A DNA stretch of 64,000 nt from Tautonia rosea (GTDB taxonomy: Bacteria; Planctomycetota; Planctomycetia; Isosphaerales; Isosphaeraceae): the NCBI RefSeq assembly GCF_012958305.1, contig NZ_JABBYO010000001.1, positions 558,001-622,000 on the forward strand. The letters run 5' to 3'. Below the pieces are notes generated by a model. That model made no database searches. It had not been told where the DNA came from and was given only the letters and a program-made list of their open reading frames with translations. The position numbers and the translations under genes are program-made. Shown piece after piece: positions 37,600-47,281 of the stretch; position 1 is the first letter of the stretch, and each line of letters starts with the position of its first letter.

Positions 37600-40500
37600 T
37601 CATTTCTCCGATCGGAGCAAGGCTGCGCCAAACGTAAACCCGCCTCCAAAGGCCGTCAGGCCGATCGTGCGTGCGGCGTTCGTTCGTTCATGTGCTGTTG
37701 CAATGGCGAGCGGAATACTCGAAGACGATGTGTTCCCATACGCTCCCAACTCGATCAACACACGATCGGCGGGGAGCTTTAATCGCATGCGAATATCTTG
37801 AATAATCCTTGCATTTGCCTGATGAGGAATGAGCAAGTCGAGATCGCCAGGAGTGAGTTTCTCTCGCTCGCAAGCCGTTTCGAGCAGCGTGATCATCCTC
37901 CGCACAGCTTCCGCATAGACCTTCAACCCGTCCATCCTGATGTGACCATCTCCAGCAGACGGGACACGAAGAACGGTTCCCTGCTCACCTCGAGCCGAGA
38001 GAACCGGACGTTGAAGCTTGCCGAGGATTGATTCTTTGGGCAATTTGGATTCTGAGCCACCAATCAAAGTTGCGGTGGCGGCGTCTCCAAAGAGTATCGC
38101 CGTATCAAAATCATTCTGGTCTGCCAGAGGCGAGAGTGCTTCGGCAGTGACCAGGAGAACCCGAGCGCCGGGATGCGATCGCGTAAAATCATACGCGGTC
38201 GCTAATCCATAAAGGTAGCCCGAACATGCCGCAGAAAGGTCGAACGCCGGCACTTCTGGGCTCGTCGCCGAGGCTTCACCCAGCGCATGCAGAATTCGAC
38301 ACGCCAGCGATGGGGTCATCACGCCGGGAGTCCCCGTGCAACAGATCACCAGATCAAGATCCGTGGTAGTGATCCCAGCCGAGTCGAGCGACTGCTGAGC
38401 AGCCGAAACTGCGAGCGAAAGTACCGATTCATCACCTGCGAGGCGGTGGCGGCTTGAGATTCCCGTGCGCTTCAGGATGTCGTCCGTCGATCGCCCGGGA
38501 AAATGTTCTATCAACTCCTCATTGGACACAATCCTTGACCCAACCGCGACGGTCGGACGCACCAGCCGAATCGACGTGTCCGCATGGGCCGCGATCGAAT
38601 GGACTGCGTCAGGTTGAGTTCGATGACGAAGAATCGGGCGACCGTGTTCCTCTCGCGTCGGTCGCCGCCGCAATGCCTGGACCTGGTTGTCGAGCGGTTC
38701 CAGTTTCAGTAACGGTGCACCAACTCGCAGGCTTTCTCCTTCCGAGGCAAGCAGGGTACGAATCCGACCACTGATCGGAGCGACAAAATCGAAGACTGCC
38801 TTGTCTGCAACCAACTCTGCGATCGGCGTTCCACTGCGAACGACGTCGCCTACGGTCACCTTCCAAGAGAGCACGGTCACCGATTCATCTGCCGGGCTCG
38901 GCCCTCGGGCTTCGATCGTCGTCGTACAGGGATCCGATTCTCCAGCATCCCAATCAAGCTTCAGCGTGAGGATCTCCGCAGCTGCTTCCAGGGTACGTCG
39001 GTACGAGGGTAGCACTTCAAGCTGAGCGGAGAAATTGCATGGAATATAGGTGTCAGGTCGTGTCACCCGTTTGAATTGTACGGTTGAACCAACGTGTTCA
39101 GCGACGTCGGCAACGACCTCGGCCCCGAATCCACAGGTCTGATTGTCCTCGTGAATCACGATCAAACGACCCGTGCGACGAGCCGATGCCCGCACCGCGT
39201 CCCGGTCCCAGGGGGAAAGCGATCGAAGATCGATCACGTCGCTGCGCAGCCCGGTTTGATCCTCAATGGTATCAGCAACCTTTTCCGCAATCGAGACGGT
39301 TGCCCCCCAGGTCACGAGGGTCAGCGCATCACCATTGCGGCAGAGTCGAGCGTGACCGATCGGCACAAGCTGGGTGGTTACATCAGCCGAGGTGGTCCGG
39401 TCGCGGTCATTGAGTGCGGTTTTTGGATAAAGGATGATGGTCGGCCGACCAGACTCGAAGGCCGCATTGAGCAACCCCGCGGCATCACCCGCGCTCGACG
39501 GCATGACCACATCCACACCAGGCACGTGGGCGGCCAAAGCTTCCATCGTCTGAGCATGGAAGGGACCAAGCCCCGGACGATACCCGCCGCAGGCAACCAT
39601 CACGATGACAGGACAGGAAAAGCTGCCTGCACTTCGCCACCATAGGCTGCCGAGTTCCGAATGAATCTGGTTGAAGGCTACTGGTAAAAAGTCTGCAAAT
39701 TGAACGAACGCCACCGGGCGTTCTCCCACGATTGCGCGTCCGATGGCACTGCCGATGATGGTCGACTCCGCAAGTGCTGCATTGATCACCCGACCGGGAA
39801 ACGCGGTGCTCAGGCCCCGAGTGACGCCGAAGACGTCCCCCTTCGGATCTTCGATGTCCTGACCAGAGAGCGTGACACGTGGGTCGGTCTCGAGTCGGTG
39901 GCGAAGAACCTCTCTCATCGCCTCGATCATCGTCAGGCGGACGCCATTCTCCGCTCCTCGGTACTCGGACGAGGGATCACTCAGTCTTGGAGGCAAAGGC
40001 GCCTTGGCGGCAAAGACCGGCGCCGGTTCTGCCGCGTGGAGGGCCTCCTCCACCGCCTCTCGAACCACGCGATCAACCTCAGCGTCGATCTCATCAAGCA
40101 TTTTTTTGGGAACGGCCGATTCAATCATCCGTTGGCGGAGGATTGCTAGGGGATCGCCGTGCTGTCTCGCCCGATCAACGTCTTCCGGTGCTCGATAAAC
40201 GCGATCGTCATCCGCGTTCGAATGACTGGACAACCGTTCGAGAGAAATGACCGCGAGCGCAGGAAGCCGCTCGGCCCTCACCCCTTCGATGACCGGAGCG
40301 AGTTCCGATTGCAGTATCACCGGATCGCGTCCATCGAACCGATGAACGGGCAAACCGTAGAAGAGCTCGGGCTCTGGGTAACCTTCAGGAAGGGAAAAAA
40401 AGGTGGATCCCGCCGTGTGGGTCGAGATCGCGAGTCCATTATCCTCGATCAAAAACAACACCGGCAGCGACCGGCGCACTCCCTCGGCAATTGCCTCCAG

Positions 40501-41019
40501 CACCTCGCCTTGCTGCGACGCACCATCCCCCATCGAACACACGACTATCGGTTGGCCTGGGCGAGCAGCCATTGCCGCAGCAACCCCCACAGCCTGCAGC
40601 GCATGATTCCCGACAGGAACATTTTGACAAAGCAAATGTAAGGCAGGATCACCCAGAAACGGGGTCATCTGTCGACCCGCCGAAGGGGATGACTGACTAG
40701 CGACCAGATTGTGCAGCATTGACGAGGCCGTAACGCCTCGACCGAGGACGAGAGCTTTATCGCGGTAGTGGAGATGCAAGTAATCAGCGTCGCGGAGCAG
40801 CGGTGCGAGTACGGCCAATGCTTCATGGCCGATCCCAGAACAGGAAAAGAAAGCGAGCCCTCGAGCGGTTAGGTCCGCCTCGGCCTCATCGACCCGTCGA
40901 GCCGTCGCCATCGCCCGGTAGACAGAAACCCATGCGTCTCCGGAGATCGCCGGAACACGTTGGGTGAAACGACGATGCACGACGGGGGGGAGCCCCCTGC
41001 CTTGTTCCTGCTGATTCAT
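37600..41019 (-). CDS. Fused 2-oxoacid dehydrogenase E1alpha-E1beta-lipoyl domain-ketoacyl synthase III megaenzyme
   Basis: About 1139 residues with four domains in one chain. 1) E1alpha (about 1-345), thiamine diphosphate motif GDGASQQG...EDNGLAIST near 163. 2) E1beta (about 360-690). 3) A lipoyl/biotinyl domain (about 713-775), with Lys in ELVADKAVFDF at about 738. 4) KASIII/FabH (about 810-1139), with Cys in DLSAACSGY (about 931), His in PHQAN (about 1064) and Asn in GAYGNTSS (about 1095), so the Cys-His-Asn triad is complete. No E2 acyltransferase or E3 domain is present. ATG 41019 is preferred; ATG 41043 and 41076 are possible. A free ACP gene lies just upstream. I infer that an acyl group made by E1 is handed over by lipoyl to KASIII for condensation. 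Confidence 0.92.
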   Translation of the reverse strand: MNQQEQGRGLPPVVHRRFTQRVPAISGDAWVSVYRAMATARRVDEAEADLTARGLAFFSCSGIGHEALAVLAPLLRDADYLHLHYRDKALVLGRGVTASSMLHNLVASQSSPSAGRQMTPFLGDPALHLLCQNVPVGNHALQAVGVAAAMAARPGQPIVVCSMGDGASQQGEVLEAIAEGVRRSLPVLFLIEDNGLAISTHTAGSTFFSLPEGYPEPELFYGLPVHRFDGRDPVILQSELAPVIEGVRAERLPALAVISLERLSSHSNADDDRVYRAPEDVDRARQHGDPLAILRQRMIESAVPKKMLDEIDAEVDRVVREAVEEALHAAEPAPVFAAKAPLPPRLSDPSSEYRGAENGVRLTMIEAMREVLRHRLETDPRVTLSGQDIEDPKGDVFGVTRGLSTAFPGRVINAALAESTIIGSAIGRAIVGERPVAFVQFADFLPVAFNQIHSELGSLWWRSAGSFSCPVIVMVACGGYRPGLGPFHAQTMEALAAHVPGVDVVMPSSAGDAAGLLNAAFESGRPTIILYPKTALNDRDRTTSADVTTQLVPIGHARLCRNGDALTLVTWGATVSIAEKVADTIEDQTGLRSDVIDLRSLSPWDRDAVRASARRTGRLIVIHEDNQTCGFGAEVVADVAEHVGSTVQFKRVTRPDTYIPCNFSAQLEVLPSYRRTLEAAAEILTLKLDWDAGESDPCTTTIEARGPSPADESVTVLSWKVTVGDVVRSGTPIAELVADKAVFDFVAPISGRIRTLLASEGESLRVGAPLLKLEPLDNQVQALRRRPTREEHGRPILRHRTQPDAVHSIAAHADTSIRLVRPTVAVGSRIVSNEELIEHFPGRSTDDILKRTGISSRHRLAGDESVLSLAVSAAQQSLDSAGITTTDLDLVICCTGTPGVMTPSLACRILHALGEASATSPEVPAFDLSAACSGYLYGLATAYDFTRSHPGARVLLVTAEALSPLADQNDFDTAILFGDAATATLIGGSESKLPKESILGKLQRPVLSARGEQGTVLRVPSAGDGHIRMDGLKVYAEAVRRMITLLETACEREKLTPGDLDLLIPHQANARIIQDIRMRLKLPADRVLIELGAYGNTSSSSIPLAIATAHERTNAARTIGLTAFGGGFTFGAALLRSEK

Positions 41020-41150
41020 GTCCCGTCCCTGGGTCGAATCCATCGAGGCAGGCCATTCGTACCACTCGGGCCTCATGTCATCCTTCGAGGCCAGGAGGGG
41101 GGAGCCGAAGGACCGGCTCCCTCGAACGTGCGTGTTTTGGAATGACGCGA

Positions 41151-41411
41151 TCAGGCGGCAGACTTCAAGCGAAGCTGACGCCCCAGCTCGGTCATCAAAT
41201 CGGAAACGTTTCGGAAGTCAGGAACTGCGTCGAGATCAAGCTCGATACTGTGCGCATCTTGAAGTCGCATCAAGACGGCCACCAGATCGAGTGAATCAAG
41301 CGACAGATCCTCGAACAATCGTGAATTCGGTTCGATGGCGGTTTGCCGGGCCGCTTCGCTGCAATCGCGAATCGCCTCGGTCACCGATCGGAACAGATCC
41401 GGTTCCGTCAC
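41151..41411 (-). CDS. Acyl carrier protein
   Basis: 86 residues with the phosphopantetheine site LFEDLSLDSLDLVAVLMRLQ at about 33-52, whose DSL Ser is the attachment residue. Two helices follow. It is a little longer than the housekeeping ACP (about 78). GTG 41411 has GGGAGA six bases upstream. It lies about 130 bases before the E1-lipoyl-KASIII gene, in the same direction, so it is probably its dedicated carrier. It could also be an alternate fatty acid synthesis ACP. Confidence 0.9.
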   Translation of the reverse strand: MTEPDLFRSVTEAIRDCSEAARQTAIEPNSRLFEDLSLDSLDLVAVLMRLQDAHSIELDLDAVPDFRNVSDLMTELGRQLRLKSAA

Positions 41412-41613
41412 GGGTCTCTCCCACCTCTGGCGTCTCTGCGATCGGTATCGGATGTCCAGCTTGAGTCAATCTGGTCCGAAACCGTGTTTGTATTCCTCTG
41501 AGCTCGGGGCAATCGCTTACGCGACCACCCGGGGAGTCATCGAGTGATTTCGGCCTGGGGAGGAACGTGACTTGAACGTTCTGCTTCCTTTACTCATCGC
41601 AACGCAGTCCGCG

Positions 41614-42339
41614 TCACATCGATGGGCGAAAGAGCACGTCGTAGCCGATGATTACGATCGCTACGTCGGCGAAGATGTGACTTACGTAAGAAGGCCAGAG
41701 CGTGCGGTCGTAGGCATACAAAGCCGACCAGACCACTGCCCCGAGGAACACCCCGACACTCCCAAGGATCACCAGGCCCCCGCCCACCCATGCCGAAAGG
41801 GCAACCACATGATGAATCGAGAACGCCAAGGCTGAGAGCCCCACCGCAATCCCTTGACGAACGTATTGCCCCATCCGTCTGGGAATGAGCGTTTCCAGGT
41901 TGCGAAAGACAAACCAACGCCAAACAAATTCTTCCAGCAATGAGTTGAGCAGAATGATGAATCCGAACATGGCCGCGAACTGGACCGGGTTGTCAAACCC
42001 GGTTTGCTGTGCCCGGTTTCGAATCTGAGTCAGATCCATCTGATCGGCGACCAGTCCGTAGCACCCCAGCATGACAAGCATCATGATGATCCCCGTCACA
42101 ATGCCTGCAACAATACCAGACAGGCTCGGCCATTTGAGCAGAGGCTTCCGACGTTCGATCCGCAAGGTCCACAAGAGAGGGAATAGGACCATCCAGACCC
42201 GGCTCAGCAGATTAATGCTTAGTCCGATCGGGCCTTGCAAGGCAAGCAACATCGCCGCCACCCCTAAACTTTGGGCGGGGACGATCAGAATCAAGGCCGT
42301 GACAGCTCGACGCCGAGCTTGATCAAGTGTCTGCATCAT
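41614..42339 (-). CDS. CPBP family intramembrane glutamic endopeptidase
   Basis: About 242 residues from ATG 42339 (42336 is another option). Membrane protein with about six to seven segments. CPBP motif 1 is EEFVWRWFVF (EExxxR), motif 2 is FSIHHVVAL, and motif 3 is YVSHIFAD. It starts 32 bases after the FtsK-like gene and is probably cotranscribed with it. The frame extends upstream, but that part overlaps the FtsK-like gene. Substrate unknown. Confidence 0.88.
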   Translation of the reverse strand: MMQTLDQARRRAVTALILIVPAQSLGVAAMLLALQGPIGLSINLLSRVWMVLFPLLWTLRIERRKPLLKWPSLSGIVAGIVTGIIMMLVMLGCYGLVADQMDLTQIRNRAQQTGFDNPVQFAAMFGFIILLNSLLEEFVWRWFVFRNLETLIPRRMGQYVRQGIAVGLSALAFSIHHVVALSAWVGGGLVILGSVGVFLGAVVWSALYAYDRTLWPSYVSHIFADVAIVIIGYDVLFRPSM

Positions 42340-42371
42340 AGCAATTTCCAAGTCGATCCATCCTTGAGGTG

Positions 42372-45300
42372 TCACAATCGACGAGTCAGGCGGCCGACCG
42401 CCTCTTCGACCCATCGCTCGGACGGCGGTCCGTACGGGCGGAATTTCTCGAACTGTCCCGCCTCCTCGGACACCAGCAAGGCGCGTTGCATACCGAGGCG
42501 ATTGGCCAGCGGTGAATCGATCAACGTGGAGGAATCGGCCGACGACATCTGGAACAGGACCCGGTGCTCCAGTTCGCGAAGCGTCGCCCGGTCGAATGTT
42601 CGGTTCAGGTTGTTTAGCGTATCGACCCAAACGATTACATGGACTCCGTGCACGGGTCCATCCCGAAGAATCGTTCCGAGCAACTCCGATGGCTTGGCCG
42701 GCTCGTTCGGATCTGGAGTAGAGAAACTAAAATCGTCTTCACCCTTGCGAATTTGTCGGAAACGTTGCAGGTCGTGAATGAGCAGAAAAAGCGGAGCAGC
42801 ATCGGTGATTCCCTCATCCCGCCTCCGCTCCACCTCGTTGGCAACCTCTGCGATGCTTGACTCCACCTGACCCCAGGAACTTGCGATCGCCTCGTTCGGG
42901 AGTGCTTGCGTGATCCGAGAAAGATCGCCCGCCCTCGGATCATCCCCCGGTGTTCCATCAAGCAAGACAAATCGTGCATCGGGCCGATGAGCAGCCAGGC
43001 TGATGATCGCCGTTGCCATCAAGCCTCGGGCGGCCTCCTCGTTTTGACCGACAATCAAGAGATGAGAACCGGCCAGTCTCCGAAAATGCATGGCTGTCGG
43101 GGCCTTGATCGCCACCGGCTCTCCGAGCCAGGCAAACGTGGCTTTCGGGAGCGGATCAGGGTAAGCCTCCGCCTCAAGCAACGTCGTCAACGGCTCGTTG
43201 TTGGCCGCATCAGGCGCAATGTTCCCCTCGAAGACGATCGGCTTTCGAATTCGGATGCCCCGATCGGTGGCCAGGTTCTCGATTCGACGAAGATAGTCCT
43301 CGCGACGCTCGTCGGGTAGCCAGACCACCTGAAAGATGTTATTTCCTTCAAGTCTTCCGTTTGCATCGTTGTAAATCGCCTCGCCGGGTCGCGAGAGCAG
43401 CCGAGCGGCGGTGTTGTCGTCGCTGAGGATCAGGCTGGCGTCTGCCTCGCTACACTGAAGCGCGATCCGCACCGCCATCTGACCGATGGTCGCCCTGGCG
43501 AGTGTGTACGCTCCGGCCAGCGTCTGCGAGCCGAGGTGCACGTGAATCCCGAACGCTCGCCCCTGGCGGACCAGGCGGTCAAGCAGCAGGGCGGCCTCCT
43601 GGGCGATCTTGTCGTCCTCGACGAAAAACTCCTGAAACTCATCGACGATCAACAGGATGCGAGGCATCGGTACGTCAGGACGAGCGGCCCGGAAGGCGGC
43701 GACATCCTGGGTACCCGCCTCCCGAAACCGATCGCCTCGCGATCCCAGTTCCGCATCGAGCCGTTGCAGCACCGAAAGGCCGAACTCGCGCTCGCTTTCC
43801 ACCGCGATGACGCGGGCATGCGGCAAGCGATGCGTCGCGTAAGCCTTGAACTCGACCCCTTTCTTGAAGTCAATCAGGTACAGTTCAAGTTGATCGGGGG
43901 CATAGGTCAATGCGGCGCTCGTGATCATCGCATGGAGAAGCGTTGACTTTCCTGAACCCGTCTTTCCTGCAATCAACACATGCTGGGACGTTCCCGATCC
44001 AAGCTTGAGCTGCTGAATTTTCGTTGCTCCGGCCCGGCCAAGCGGGATCGATACCCCTTTCCCGCTATCCCCTCGCCAGTAGTCCTCTGGACGTGGTGCC
44101 AGGAAGTCGAACGGGACCTCGACCCGACTCGCCCCTTCAGCCCGCTTCCCTACCGCCCGTACGAGGCCCGAGAACACCTCGGGCGGCGGAGGTTCATCGA
44201 GCTTCAAGGGGAACCCGCCTTGCAGCGGATCGGTCCACCGCACCCGGCCTTCCCGCCATTGCAAGACCGCGCAATGCCGTTCGAGATCTTTCAGGTCGAT
44301 TCCCTGCGGAAGTTCCTGACGAACATCTACGAGAACGATCACATGAACACCGCACCTCGGTCCGCTCTGTGCGATACTGAGGAGCCGTCGCGCTGCTGCC
44401 TCGTTGAAACGAATCGGAAAATCGGCCACGACAAGGAACCGGAACGGCTCGGCCACTTCCCCGGCCTTGGCATTGTATTCGGTGATCGATTGGTATTCGT
44501 TGCGCAAGTACTTTTGAATCACGTTCTCCATGTGCTCGGTCAGGTCTTGCAATCGCTGTTCGATATGCTGTGTCTCGGTCCAGACGCGGCTGGTCACGAG
44601 TTGCTCGTCGACATCGGCCAGGTGCATGAACGCGGCAAAGGTCTGACCTAGCCCAACCGGGTCGATCATCGTGAACCGTGCCTTGCCGGGTGGAAATCCG
44701 GTCAAGATGCGGAGCATGATCGCCTGCATCGCCCTCAGCACCGCCGGTCGTCCTTCCGCATCGGCCTTCAGCAGAAATGAGCAGCCTTCGGGGCACCGAA
44801 CGATCGCTGGGGGATCAAAATGGTCGGGAAGCCCTTCCATCAAGGTGGGGTCTGCTGGCCTTCCCTGGGGAAACATGTCCAGATCCACTCGGAGCCGACC
44901 GAACCGCAGCGCCGGGGGTACCTCCTTCGGAACAGGGGCATCCTCTCTCCCCGCCTCCTCAAACCTGGGAAATCGGCTGGTGATCTCTTCATCGACCAGC
45001 GCTAGGGCATCGCGCACCTCGGCGAGTCCGTTACGCCAGCGATTGGCCAGAGCGTCGGCCTCGGCTTCGGTGTGCTGCCGAGCGGCCAGGGTCGCCTGAT
45101 CATATTCGGCGTTCAGGCGATCCCGTTCTTTCTCGAATTGAGTCTGGATCTCCGGTGTCATTCGAGCCACCTCCTCAGTGATGCGGCGGAGGAGGTCGTC
45201 TCGCGTTGTGGTGGTCTCTGCGATGGCAGTCTGATGGGCCTCGTTGGCCGAAGCGAGAATGGCCTGGGCTTCGGTTCGAGCCTCGGCCGCGGCGGTCTTG

Positions 45301-46274
45301 GCTCGGGCATCGGCGGCAGCTTGCTCGCGATCGCGAGTGCTCAGGAGTTCCCTTTCCCGACGATCATGAGCAGCGACCGCCTCCTTGCGCGAGCGGACGA
45401 CCTGATCGGTGGCACTGCCGATTGCCTTTTGCAACGGTCCCAGGGCCCGCTGAACCTGAACGCGAGCCGTCGCATAGAGCCAGATCGTCAGGATGACTCC
45501 CACCACCACGCCGATCCCTCCACCTGCCGCCGGTCCGATCCAACCCTCGCGGAGAAAGAAACCCGCAATGGCTCCCAGGATGGTGGGGCCCAGCACCATT
45601 CCCGCCGGTCGAATTCCTCGAAAGAGCCTGGGAAGGGCAAGGTTGCGCAGGTCGTCGAAGCGGTTCTCCGCCTCATCGAGTGCAAGATTGGCGGCGTCGG
45701 CCGTGGGGTGTTCGTCCGTCGTTATGTTTGCCCCCGGCTCGACCTCAAGTCCCTTGACTGCCGATTGCAGGCGGCATGCGCTTAAATGCTGATCAATCTC
45801 GGCCCGAATGGCGATCAGTCGGCTGTTGACCTCGGTCAGTTGATTTTGGGTCCGTTCGAGTTCCCCTTTGGCGTCGTTGAGCCCCGCCTCGCAAATCGTA
45901 CCGACCTCCCATCGATGGTCGGCCTGAGCTTGCTTGATGGTTTCGATCCGCTCCCGATACTCCTGCTCGGCGCGGGTTTTTTCCGACTTCAAGGTGGCGT
46001 CGGCCTCCGCTTTTCTGGCTTCGAATGTGGCAGTTGCCTTAGCAGGAATCTCCTTCGCGCGTTGATCCAGTTCGGCACGTTGCTGCTGAAACCTTCGGTC
46101 GTTCGCCTTGTTCGCGTTTTCGAACGCTCGACGGGCGGCCTCGGTTCGTTGTGCGTGATCCTGATCCAGCTTGGTTTCAGCCTCGACTCGTTCAGCCACC
46201 CGCTGAGCGAGTGCCTTCAATGCGGACACCAGCCGTCCGACGGGTTCTTGAGCGTTCCTCATCTGTTCCGACAT
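42372..46274 (-). CDS. FtsK/SpoIIIE-type protein with three ATPase domains, EccC-like
   Basis: 1300 residues. The N-terminal coiled coil (about 1-215) is unusually long, with many AEARKAEAD-type heptads. Two membrane segments lie at about 223-266, then more coiled coil (about 270-430). Three FtsK-like ATPase modules follow. The first (about 490) reads KADAEGRPA where Walker A should be, the second (about 770) is intact with GKTGSGKST and Walker B ILLIVDEFQEF (about 877), and the third (about 1075) reads GQNEEAARG. Layout resembles the type VII secretion ATPase EccC, but with coiled coils and without an FHA domain. ATG 46274 has GGAGG nine bases upstream. It may pump DNA or protein; no WXG100-like substrate gene is seen nearby. 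Confidence 0.88.
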   Translation of the reverse strand: MSEQMRNAQEPVGRLVSALKALAQRVAERVEAETKLDQDHAQRTEAARRAFENANKANDRRFQQQRAELDQRAKEIPAKATATFEARKAEADATLKSEKTRAEQEYRERIETIKQAQADHRWEVGTICEAGLNDAKGELERTQNQLTEVNSRLIAIRAEIDQHLSACRLQSAVKGLEVEPGANITTDEHPTADAANLALDEAENRFDDLRNLALPRLFRGIRPAGMVLGPTILGAIAGFFLREGWIGPAAGGGIGVVVGVILTIWLYATARVQVQRALGPLQKAIGSATDQVVRSRKEAVAAHDRRERELLSTRDREQAAADARAKTAAAEARTEAQAILASANEAHQTAIAETTTTRDDLLRRITEEVARMTPEIQTQFEKERDRLNAEYDQATLAARQHTEAEADALANRWRNGLAEVRDALALVDEEITSRFPRFEEAGREDAPVPKEVPPALRFGRLRVDLDMFPQGRPADPTLMEGLPDHFDPPAIVRCPEGCSFLLKADAEGRPAVLRAMQAIMLRILTGFPPGKARFTMIDPVGLGQTFAAFMHLADVDEQLVTSRVWTETQHIEQRLQDLTEHMENVIQKYLRNEYQSITEYNAKAGEVAEPFRFLVVADFPIRFNEAAARRLLSIAQSGPRCGVHVIVLVDVRQELPQGIDLKDLERHCAVLQWREGRVRWTDPLQGGFPLKLDEPPPPEVFSGLVRAVGKRAEGASRVEVPFDFLAPRPEDYWRGDSGKGVSIPLGRAGATKIQQLKLGSGTSQHVLIAGKTGSGKSTLLHAMITSAALTYAPDQLELYLIDFKKGVEFKAYATHRLPHARVIAVESEREFGLSVLQRLDAELGSRGDRFREAGTQDVAAFRAARPDVPMPRILLIVDEFQEFFVEDDKIAQEAALLLDRLVRQGRAFGIHVHLGSQTLAGAYTLARATIGQMAVRIALQCSEADASLILSDDNTAARLLSRPGEAIYNDANGRLEGNNIFQVVWLPDERREDYLRRIENLATDRGIRIRKPIVFEGNIAPDAANNEPLTTLLEAEAYPDPLPKATFAWLGEPVAIKAPTAMHFRRLAGSHLLIVGQNEEAARGLMATAIISLAAHRPDARFVLLDGTPGDDPRAGDLSRITQALPNEAIASSWGQVESSIAEVANEVERRRDEGITDAAPLFLLIHDLQRFRQIRKGEDDFSFSTPDPNEPAKPSELLGTILRDGPVHGVHVIVWVDTLNNLNRTFDRATLRELEHRVLFQMSSADSSTLIDSPLANRLGMQRALLVSEEAGQFEKFRPYGPPSERWVEEAVGRLTRRL

Positions 46275-46648
46275 CGGGACGTGCCCTCCGCTTGCGATTG
46301 GCTCGACTTCAACGATGGATGGCCCGTCCCTGCGTCTGAGTTCGACACCTGGAGGATCGTTGCAAGGGCGTCGAGATTCCCTCTGCCCAGTTCCTCATGC
46401 ACGATGACGTGTTCCACCGATCATTTCCGCCCAGCCCTTCTGAGACAAGAGGGCCTTGGTCTTCCTTCCCAACTGCGTTACGTCTCGGACCGCGTGATCG
46501 GACCGACCCGAACGAACCCAGAGAAACCCGCGTTCCCGAAGTCCCGCTCCTGGAATTGGCGCGATCGACTATCCCGGCTATGCTCGGAATCAATCGCCTA
46601 AACACCTCCAAAGGGCTCCGAGTGACCTCATCAAGGACGGACCCCCTC
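46275..46648. other. Divergent intergenic region
   Basis: The region between the FtsK-like gene and the SIS isomerase gene presumably holds both promoters. I see no clear hexamer pair. The plus-strand frame of the SIS gene is open through this stretch, so a longer isomerase with an N-terminal extension cannot be excluded. Confidence 0.45.
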
Positions 46649-47251
46649 ATGCTCGCCGCGAACCTCGGTGCCAGGGAGTATCTCGATCGTGTCTGCCGCG
46701 AGATCCAGCGGATCGACGCCGCGCAACTTGAGACGGTGGCCGAGTTGATCGAGCGTGCCTACCACGCTAATCGGTTCGTCTTCGTCATCGGGAACGGCGG
46801 TTCGGCGTCGAGTGCCTCGCACCTTTGCGAGGACCTCAACAAGTGCACCCTGCGTGACTTCGAGTCCCAAAAGCGCCTCAAGGTCCTGAGCCTCACCGAC
46901 AATACTGCGGGCATCATGGCCTGGGCCAACGACGAAGGCTACGACCGCGTCTTCCTCGAGCAGTTGAAGACCTACGCCTCACCCGGGGATCTGCTGCTAG
47001 CAATCTCCGGATCGGGGAACAGCCCGAACATTCTCAAAGGGGTCGAATGGGCCAACGCCAACGGATTAACGACCGTCGGTATCACCGGCTATTCCGGCGG
47101 CAAGCTCTTGGAAATGGCTCATCACAGCCTCCACTGCCCGGTCGATGACATGGGCACGGCTGAGTCGCTGCACCTGGTTGCCTTCCACTGGCTCATTGGT
47201 GACCTCTACCGACGCATGTCCGGGTCTGATGCCTCGGAATCTTCGGCTTGA
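46649..47251 (+). CDS. SIS-domain isomerase (phosphoheptose isomerase-like)
   Basis: 200 residues with the SIS fold. FVIGNGGSASSASHL at about 49 and AISGSGNSPNILKGVEWA at about 118 are the sugar-phosphate-binding segments. Length and motifs are close to GmhA, which makes heptose 7-phosphate from sedoheptulose 7-phosphate. ATG 46649 has AAGGA upstream. It is followed 30 bases later by a ROK kinase, so it may act in a different sugar pathway from lipopolysaccharide heptose. Confidence 0.85.
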   Translation: MLAANLGAREYLDRVCREIQRIDAAQLETVAELIERAYHANRFVFVIGNGGSASSASHLCEDLNKCTLRDFESQKRLKVLSLTDNTAGIMAWANDEGYDRVFLEQLKTYASPGDLLLAISGSGNSPNILKGVEWANANGLTTVGITGYSGGKLLEMAHHSLHCPVDDMGTAESLHLVAFHWLIGDLYRRMSGSDASESSA

Positions 47252-47281
47252 CCCCTTATTGAGCCTGAGAGGCGGCTCGTC

